The translations under genes were made by a program, and so were the position numbers. DNA of 54,991 nucleotides from Bacteroidales bacterium (GTDB lineage Bacteria; Planctomycetota; Planctomycetia; Gemmatales; Gemmataceae): NCBI GenBank assembly GCA_026931725.1, contig JAIXLE010000025.1:1-54991 (forward strand), written 5' to 3'. Under the pieces are notes generated by a model. That model did no database searches. It worked only from the letters and a program-made list of their open reading frames with translations, and was not told the origin of the DNA. Numbering within the stretch: the stretch's first letter is position 1; the number at the start of each line of letters is the position of its first letter. Positions 48,925 through 54,991 of this stretch are shown here, in pieces.

Positions 48925-51384
48925 ATGCCTTCTTCACGAGGCGATTCCGTGATCTCGAATCATCCATTCCGGCCCATTGTGGCTGTTGTATTCTTTCTGA
49001 CCGCTGGGGTCGCACCTGCCGCGTCGCCGGAAGAAGTCGCCTTCTTCGAGTCAAAAATCCGCCCCCTCCTGTTGAAACACTGTGCCGAGTGCCACGGTGA
49101 AAAGAAACAGCGTTCCGATTTGCGACTGGATACCACCATTGGCATTAGCAAAGGTGGCGGTAGCGGCGATGCGATGTTCGATCGGGAACATCCGCACAAT
49201 AGCCTCTTGCTGAAGATGGTTCGCCACGAAGAGGATGTCCCGGCGATGCCGCCGAAGCAAAAACTCTCCGCCGCGGAAATCGCCGACCTGACCCGCTGGG
49301 TCGTCATGGGGGCTCCGTTACCTGCGGATGTCGACCCGAACGCGGATCGGAAAAACCACTGGGCCTTCCAACCGCTCCGCGATCCCGTCGTTCCCGCGGG
49401 ACCGGCCGCCTCACCGATTGATCGGTTCCTGAATGCAGCACTGGTTCAAAATCGCCTCGCCGCCACGCCCCGAGCCAGCAAACGGGACTTGATCCGCCGA
49501 GCCACTTTCGACCTCACCGGCTTGCCCCCAACGCCGCAGGACATCACCGCCTTCCTCGCGGATGAATCTCCGTTGGCGTTTGAACGCGTCATTGACCGAT
49601 TGTTAGCCTCTCCTGCCTACGGTGAACGCTGGGGCCGTCACTGGCTCGATGTGGCCCGTTACGCGGATAGCAACGGCCTGGATGAGAACGTCGTTCACGG
49701 TAATGCTTGGCGTTACCGGGATTACGTCATCGCGGCGTTCAACGCGGATAAACCGTTCGATCAGTTCATCCGCGAACAGATTGCCGGTGATCTCCTCCCC
49801 GCGACTTCCGCGGACGATCGGCGGGAGAATCTGATTGCCCTGGGGTTCCTCTCCCTCGGCGCGAAAGTGCTGGCCGAGCCGGACCCGAAGAAGATGGAAT
49901 TCGACATCATCGACGAACAAGTCGATACGGTTGGCAAAGCGTTCCTCGGTATGACTTTGGGTTGCGCCCGCTGCCACGATCACAAATTTGACCCCATTTC
50001 CATCGAAGACTACTACGCGCTGGCCGGGATCTTCGCCAGCACGCACACGATGGATTCCTACAAGATCGTCGCTCGCTGGCACGAGAACCCCATCGGGACA
50101 GATGCCGATCAGAAGGTTCAAGATCAGCACCAGGCGAGTGTGGCCGCGGTCGAAGCCCGGATCAAGGCACTCAAAGGGAAAACCGATGCGGAATCGAAAA
50201 AAAACCTGACCGCCGCCGAAGCCGAGTTGAAGAAACTCAAGGCCAATGCGCCGGAATTCCCCTCCGCGATGGGCGTAACGGAAGGAACCATCGCCGACAT
50301 CCCGCTCTTCCGCCGGGGCGACCATCTGATGCCCGGCCCGATCGTCCAACGCCGCTTCCCCGAAATTATGGCGGGTACTCAGCAACCGGCATTCCAACCC
50401 GGACACAGTGGCCGACTCGAACTGGCCCGCTGGCTGACCCGACCCGATCACCCCATGACGGCACGCGTCACCGTCAACCGGATTTGGCGTTGGCACTTTG
50501 GTCGGGGAATCGTGGCTTCCGTCGACAATTTTGGCCTGCTCGGGAGTCCGCCTTCCCATCCGGCCTTGCTGGATTGGCTGGCGAACCGCTTCATCGAATC
50601 GGGGTGATCCGTCAAGGCGATGCACCGACTCATGATGCTCAGCGAGGCCTACCAGCGTTCGAGCCAGCTGACCCCAACGCAAGCGGTGATCGCGGTCGAC
50701 ACACGCTCCGCTCCCGTGCTGGGTGGCCTGGGTGCGGTTCAAATCGCCTCCGGGCCGACCTTGCGGAACCCGCTTCAGGCCGATGCCGACAATACGCTGC
50801 TCTGGCGGTTCACCCCACGCCGACTCGAAGCCGAGGAAATCCGCGATGCGCTCCTCGCCGTCAGTGGGAAACTCGATCCCTCATACACCGGCGGCCGGGC
50901 TCTCATGCGCCTGAAGAACCGGGATTATGTCTTCAACCATACATCGAAAGATGGCACGGATTACGACACCTTCCGCCGTACCGTGTATTTGCCGGTCATT
51001 CGGAACAACCTGTACGATGTCCTGCAACTGTTCGATGCCACCGATGCGACCGTGTCGAGCGGCGACCGACCGACCACGACCGTTTCCACTCAGGCCTTGT
51101 TCTGGATGAACAGCAATCTCCTACAGGATAACGCCTCTGTCATTGCCACGAATCTCTTATCCGCGACTTCTTTGGATGATGCGGGCCGCGTGCGGGAACT
51201 GATCGCCACCGCCTACGGTCGACCGGCCACGGAAGTCGAGGTCAAACGCTACTCCCAGGCCGTGCGGGAGTTCGATACGGCCTACCAGGCCAGCGAACCG
51301 GACCGCGCCAAACGCCAACACAAAGCGTGGACCGTGGTTTGCCAGATCGTTCTGGCAGCCAACGAGTTCGTCTTCATCAAATAA
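48925..51384 (+). pseudogene. PSCyt1/DUF1549/DUF1553 protein with an in-frame TGA
   Basis: This is a protein of about 819 residues if the TGA at 50605-50607 is read through. A signal peptide (RPIVAVVFFLTAGVAPAA) leads into the planctomycete cytochrome domain with CAECHG (53-58), then DUF1549 (WGRHWLDVARYADSNGLDE, TLGCARCHDHKFDPI) and DUF1553 (RLELARWLTRPDHPMTARV). The TGA stands exactly where the family has Trp, in GW(S)VKA.HRLM: IESG-stop-SVKAMHRLMML, with the frame unchanged after it. The tail then continues to 51384, including LWRFTPRRLEAEEIRDALLA. It is probably an exported haem protein working with the DUF1501 partner downstream. A GTG at 48949 with GAGG seven bases upstream is an alternative start. 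Confidence 0.9.
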
Positions 51385-51397
51385 CGGGAGCCGATTC

Positions 51398-52810
51398 ATG
51401 AATCCGTTTGCGCAACCACTCTCACGCCGCCGGGCGATGCAAGAATCCGCGTTGGGTTTCGGCTTCCTGGCCCTGGCGGATTTGTTGGCCGGCGAGGCCC
51501 ACGCCGCGGGGAAAGTCGACCCCCTCGCCCCCAAACCACCGCACTTCCCCGCACGGGCAAAGCGGGTCATCTTTCTGTTCATGAAAGGCGGCCCGAGCCA
51601 TGTGGACCTGTTCGACCCCAAACCCGAACTCGACAAGTACGATGGCAAACCGTTCCCCGGTGAGAAACCGCGCGTGCAGTTCGCCGCGACCGGGGCGCTG
51701 TTGAAATCACCCTGGAAGTTCAAACAGTACGGCCAGTGCGGGCAACCCGTGAGCGAACTGTTCCCGCACATGGCCCAGCACGTCGATGATTTGTGCATGA
51801 TCCATTCGCTGCACGGCACGAATCCCGCACATGGCGGCGCGCTGTTGAAGTTCCACACCGGCAGCGATAACTTCGTTCGACCCAGTATGGGAGCGTGGGT
51901 CGCCTACGGATTGGGCACCGAAAATCGGGACTTGCCCGCGTTCATCACGATCTGTCCGACGTTAGCACATGGCGGGGTGAACAACTGGGGTTCCGCGTTC
52001 CTCCCGGCGGCCACGCAAGGTGTCCCGATCGGCAATGCCGCCATTCCGGTCGACAAGGCCAAGGTGCGCTACATCAGCCCACTCTACCCGACCAACGTGC
52101 AGCAACGGCAACTGGAACTGCTCGCCGCCGCCAACCGTGACCATCTCCAGGCCACCGGCCATGATGCCATGCTCGAAGGCCGCATCGACTCATTTGAATT
52201 GGCGTTCCGCATGCAACGGACACTGCCCGCAGTCGAAGACATCTCCCGCGAAACCCCGGAAACCCAGGCACTTTACGGGTTAGACAATCCCACCACGGCC
52301 CCGTTTGGTCGTCAGTGTCTCTTGGCTCGCCGCTTTGCCGAAGCCGGTGTGCGATTCGTACAAGTCACACACAGCGACACCGCTGTACAGTGGGACCAGC
52401 ACGGTAACCTCAAACGGGACCATGAAAAGAACGCGCGTGAGGTTGATAAACCGATTGCCGGGTTGCTTGCCGATCTGAAGCGCCGAGGCTTATTGCAAGA
52501 TACGTTGGTGATCTGGGGCGGCGAATTTGGCCGCACGCCAGTGGCACAAGGGAAAGATGGCCGCGACCATAACCCAGAAGGGTTCACGGTCTGGCTCGCG
52601 GGCGGCGGCGTGAAACCGGGCTTCCGTTATGGTGCGACCGACGATTTCGGCTATTTCGCCGTTCAGGACAAGGTCCACATCCACGATTTCCACGCGACGA
52701 TGTTGCACCTGCTGGGACTCGACCACGAACGGCTCACCTTCCGCCACGCGGGCCGCGATTTCCGCCTGACCGATGTGGCCGGAAACGTGGTCAAAGGGAT
52801 CATGGCGTAA
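51398..52810 (+). CDS. DUF1501 domain protein paired with the PSCyt/DUF1549 gene
   Basis: The 470-residue protein begins MNPFAQPLSRRRAMQESALG, a Tat signal. The DUF1501 core follows: VIFLFMKGGPSHVDLFDPKP, ELFPHMAQHVDDLCMIHSLH, HGGALLKFHTGSDNFVRPSM and, near the end, TLVIWGGEFGRTPVAQGKDG and the residues RDHNPEGFTVWLAGGGVKPG. It belongs to the alkaline phosphatase superfamily. Gene order PSCyt2/PSD1 then DUF1501, with a 13-nt gap, is the standard planctomycete pair and implies a joint exported complex, possibly for polysaccharide degradation. This copy is intact even though its partner carries a stop. Confidence 0.95.
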   Translation: MNPFAQPLSRRRAMQESALGFGFLALADLLAGEAHAAGKVDPLAPKPPHFPARAKRVIFLFMKGGPSHVDLFDPKPELDKYDGKPFPGEKPRVQFAATGALLKSPWKFKQYGQCGQPVSELFPHMAQHVDDLCMIHSLHGTNPAHGGALLKFHTGSDNFVRPSMGAWVAYGLGTENRDLPAFITICPTLAHGGVNNWGSAFLPAATQGVPIGNAAIPVDKAKVRYISPLYPTNVQQRQLELLAAANRDHLQATGHDAMLEGRIDSFELAFRMQRTLPAVEDISRETPETQALYGLDNPTTAPFGRQCLLARRFAEAGVRFVQVTHSDTAVQWDQHGNLKRDHEKNAREVDKPIAGLLADLKRRGLLQDTLVIWGGEFGRTPVAQGKDGRDHNPEGFTVWLAGGGVKPGFRYGATDDFGYFAVQDKVHIHDFHATMLHLLGLDHERLTFRHAGRDFRLTDVAGNVVKGIMA

Positions 52811-52819
52811 ATCCATTCG

Positions 52820-52850
52820 GAACGAACATCCGCGGCGGTGTTCGTTCTTC
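52820..52850 (+). terminator. Terminator after the DUF1501 gene
   Basis: GAACGAACA (52820-52828) pairs with TGTTCGTTC (52839-52847), followed by TTCTC. It lies ten bases after the stop codon. Confidence 0.6.
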
Positions 52851-52884
52851 TCAGTCGATCATTCTCAGCAACGATTGACGCAAG

Positions 52885-52925
52885 CACCCCCTGGTGCAAG
52901 GAATGGTTCCTCGTACCAGGGGGTG
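52885..52925. terminator. Terminator hairpin shared by convergent genes
   Basis: CACCCCCTGGT (52885-52895) pairs perfectly with ACCAGGGGGTG (52915-52925). The loop holds a small GGAA/TTCC pair. It lies 33 nt beyond the stop of the minus-strand surface protein and could serve both strands. Confidence 0.6.
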
Positions 52926-52958
52926 ACACAATTTACCTAGGTTTCTCACACGTCGTCG

Positions 52959-54991
52959 TTAGCCGACGAAGACCCCACCCGTGAAGCCGGGGAACGGCTC
53001 CAGTGAATCGAGCGGAGTGGGCGTAGCATCGCTCAAGCCACTCGCGGCGTAGATCGTCGCCGTCGATTCCCCGCCCATGGTGCCCGGCAACGGTTCACCC
53101 GTCCCCGTGAGCAGATCGGGTTCACCGTCACCATTGTAGTCGACAACCCCTACAGGGACACCGTTTCGGTTATCGGGGTTGCCCGCGAAGAAGTTCGCCA
53201 CCAGTGTCTGCTGGCCGTTCAGCAGATCCGCACCGTTGAAGGCGACAATCCGAGGACCGCCACCGGGGCCAGCACCGGCAATCAGTTCGGCTTTGCCGTC
53301 GCCGTCGATGTCGGCTCCGGTCACGAATGCCCCGTTACGCAGCGTATCTTCAAAGACGAAAATGTCGCTGATGAGTTTCTCTGGAGTGCTATCTTCCGCG
53401 ATGGTTGTGCCATTCCAAACCGCCACGCGGGGGCCGCCCTCGAAGCCCGCCGAGACAATCAGATCGCCAAAACCGTCGCCGTCGATGTCGGCCACGGCGG
53501 CACGGGCTCCACCACGGAAATCAGGATCAGTGATGCCGTAGAAGTCCGCGATCTTGGTGAATTGGGCACCGCCATCGTAGACCTGCACGCGCGGGCCGCC
53601 ACCTTGATCCGGGGTGATGACCAGTTCTGGGACACCGTCCTTGTTGATGTCCCCCGCAGCGACGAAGACACCGCCGGTGAAGCTGGCTTCAAACGGAGCC
53701 ACTTCAAACAGTGTCTCACCGGACTTCCCATCAATCACCACAACTTTGCTGGCGACACCGGGGCCATTTCCGACCACAATATCGGGAGTACCATCGCCGT
53801 TGAAGTCAGCCGTGGCGACGCGGACACCGCCGGTGAAGTCTGCCCCGAACGGGGTCACCGTTTGCAGGACCGCGCCAGTATTGTCTTGCAGGATCGCCTG
53901 CCCACCACCCGCACCCGCGCCGAAGGACGAACCTTGTGGGAATGGAGTTGTAATCGTGACATCGACTGCGTCCGATTCACTGGGCTGGAAGAAGGTATCA
54001 CCGTCTGCCGCTGCGTAAGATGCCGTGACTGAAGTCGTACCCGGTAGCAGATCGCTCAGTGTCAGAGTGGCCACCCCGTTTTCATCCAGATCCGCAGTAC
54101 CGAGCACATTCCCATTCGCGTCGGCGAAAGTTACCGTGCCAGCAGCGGGGGTTTCCGTATCTGCGATCGTAACCGTGGCAGTAAAGGTTACCGGATCACC
54201 AAATGAAGCATTGGTGGTGTCAACAGTGAGGGTCGTTTGTGTATCGACTTGCTGAACCTCAAACGCCCCGATATCCGCGACACCTCCCGCTACACGGAGG
54301 AAACCATCACCGCGTTGGTCAGTGGTGAGCGATTCTGTATTGCTGCCCGCGTTGAGGGCGGGGCTATCATTCATGAGCGCGTGCGTGAAGGTTGACCCGC
54401 CGTTATCCGCCAGTGGGGCGAGTTTTGGATCGACATTTGTTAGGTCGTCTGTGCCACCTGTGATCGTCAAGCCGGTGTCATCGCCAAACAGGTTGTTTCC
54501 ACCGCTCTGGGCTTCACCATCCACATCCCCACCGCTATTCATCGCAATGATCGAACTGGTGGTCATGAACACGCCACCTGAAGGGACATTCACCCCACCA
54601 CCCTTTGTCGTGGCGGTGTTGAAGGCAATCGTCGAGTTTTGTGAGGTGAACTTGCCAGCCGCACCCAGGCCAACACCGCCACCATTATCGGCCTGGTTGC
54701 CGGAAATCGTGCTATTGGTCAGCGTCACCTCGCTCGCAGTGGTATAAATACCACCACCATCCGAGCCCGCTTCATTGTCTGAGAAGGTACTGCCGCTGAT
54801 ATTCGTGTCACCTGCTGAACCAAACAGACCGATCGCACCACCGTTCCCAGTAGCAGCCGTCGCTTTATTTTTGCTGAATGTGGTGCCTTCGACATCCAGC
54901 GTACCGATGTTAACACTGATGGCACCGCCATCCAATGTTGTGGTATTTCCGCTGAATTCGGAGTTCGTGATGATTACGGACTGTGCTTTGG
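52959..54991 (-). CDS. Beta-helix / Ig-like / FG-GAP surface protein (5' partial)
   Basis: The frame is open to the right edge, so at least 677 residues are seen and the N terminus is missing. The first part is a right-handed beta helix with GGAI, FSKN, FSDNEA and NSTISGNQADNGGG, the GGAI/FxxN repeat style of polymorphic outer-membrane proteins. A bacterial Ig-like domain follows (TTLTVDTTNASFGDPVTFTA onwards). Seven or so FG-GAP repeats end the protein (FTGGVRVATADFNGDGTPDI and alike), with DxDxDG loops for calcium. The closing FTGGVFVG resembles the end of the protein at 30848. It must be a large exported surface or adhesion protein. No anchor motif is visible at the C terminus. Confidence 0.9.
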   Translation of the reverse strand, partial: KAQSVIITNSEFSGNTTTLDGGAISVNIGTLDVEGTTFSKNKATAATGNGGAIGLFGSAGDTNISGSTFSDNEAGSDGGGIYTTASEVTLTNSTISGNQADNGGGVGLGAAGKFTSQNSTIAFNTATTKGGGVNVPSGGVFMTTSSIIAMNSGGDVDGEAQSGGNNLFGDDTGLTITGGTDDLTNVDPKLAPLADNGGSTFTHALMNDSPALNAGSNTESLTTDQRGDGFLRVAGGVADIGAFEVQQVDTQTTLTVDTTNASFGDPVTFTATVTIADTETPAAGTVTFADANGNVLGTADLDENGVATLTLSDLLPGTTSVTASYAAADGDTFFQPSESDAVDVTITTPFPQGSSFGAGAGGGQAILQDNTGAVLQTVTPFGADFTGGVRVATADFNGDGTPDIVVGNGPGVASKVVVIDGKSGETLFEVAPFEASFTGGVFVAAGDINKDGVPELVITPDQGGGPRVQVYDGGAQFTKIADFYGITDPDFRGGARAAVADIDGDGFGDLIVSAGFEGGPRVAVWNGTTIAEDSTPEKLISDIFVFEDTLRNGAFVTGADIDGDGKAELIAGAGPGGGPRIVAFNGADLLNGQQTLVANFFAGNPDNRNGVPVGVVDYNGDGEPDLLTGTGEPLPGTMGGESTATIYAASGLSDATPTPLDSLEPFPGFTGGVFVG

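Noticed and set aside
50605..50607. UGA reassigned to tryptophan in this organism
   Set aside because: Many intact genes here end at TGA (for example recA neighbours, gpsA and glcD), so UGA works as a stop.

Overview
The window looks like chromosomal DNA of a planctomycete, most likely of the Gemmataceae. This rests on gene families I recognise, not on a search: a Pirellula-type CxxCH haem domain, PSCyt/DUF1549/DUF1553 and DUF1501 proteins, a DUF1559 pseudopilin-like gene followed by a small lipoprotein, a Tyr/Cys-rich 'YTV' repeat protein, FG-GAP surface proteins and a large Ser/Thr kinase. G+C is about 60% by eye. I see no rRNA, tRNA, complete insertion sequence, phage module or CRISPR array. 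It reads as ordinary core and accessory chromosome, with unusual intergenic repeats and four broken genes.

Layout. 1-1600: the end of a haem-binding protein and a secreted alpha/beta hydrolase. 1687-10357: a five-gene MoxR / DUF58 / BatA-VWA / VWA-amidotransferase-like / membrane-protein run, probably an envelope or redox chaperone system. 10421-14180: DUF2071 and an unusual RNase HII-like gene on the minus strand, divergent from HIT, yggS (frameshifted), a PD-(D/E)XK-like protein and yggU. 14119-17513: a flippase, recA and a membrane-anchored protein on the minus strand. 18021-24425: AI-2E transporter, aminotransferase, GlcF, a secreted protein, GlcD and a tiny coupled ORF. 24422-30634: a kinase-RDD-pseudokinase membrane protein, a small beta-rich protein, a TPR protein and a BASS symporter, all minus. 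30848-34837: an FG-GAP surface protein and a two-domain glycosyltransferase. 35057-37028: a DUF1559 gene split by a ~361-nt non-coding insertion, and its lipoprotein partner. 37045-43252: DUF1501, an ECF-like sigma factor, HemD, a SugE-type SMR pump, GpsA and two hypotheticals. 43468-45436: the YTV repeat protein (frameshifted). 45739-48757: DAHP synthase, an alkaline-phosphatase-superfamily protein and two small genes. 48925-52810: a PSD1 protein (in-frame TGA) paired with DUF1501. 52959-end: a beta-helix / Ig / FG-GAP surface protein that runs off the edge.

The most notable signals are: (i) the structured ~361-nt insertion in DUF1559, carrying an 18-nt motif three times at 30-31 nt spacing; (ii) 7-nt-phased repeats lying just upstream of four unrelated start codons; (iii) a palindromic intergenic element present three times; (iv) an in-frame TGA at a conserved Trp codon; (v) an RNase HII homologue with a large insertion; and (vi) a kinase fused to a degenerate second kinase domain. 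The four disrupted genes could be real decay or assembly error; the sequence alone cannot decide.
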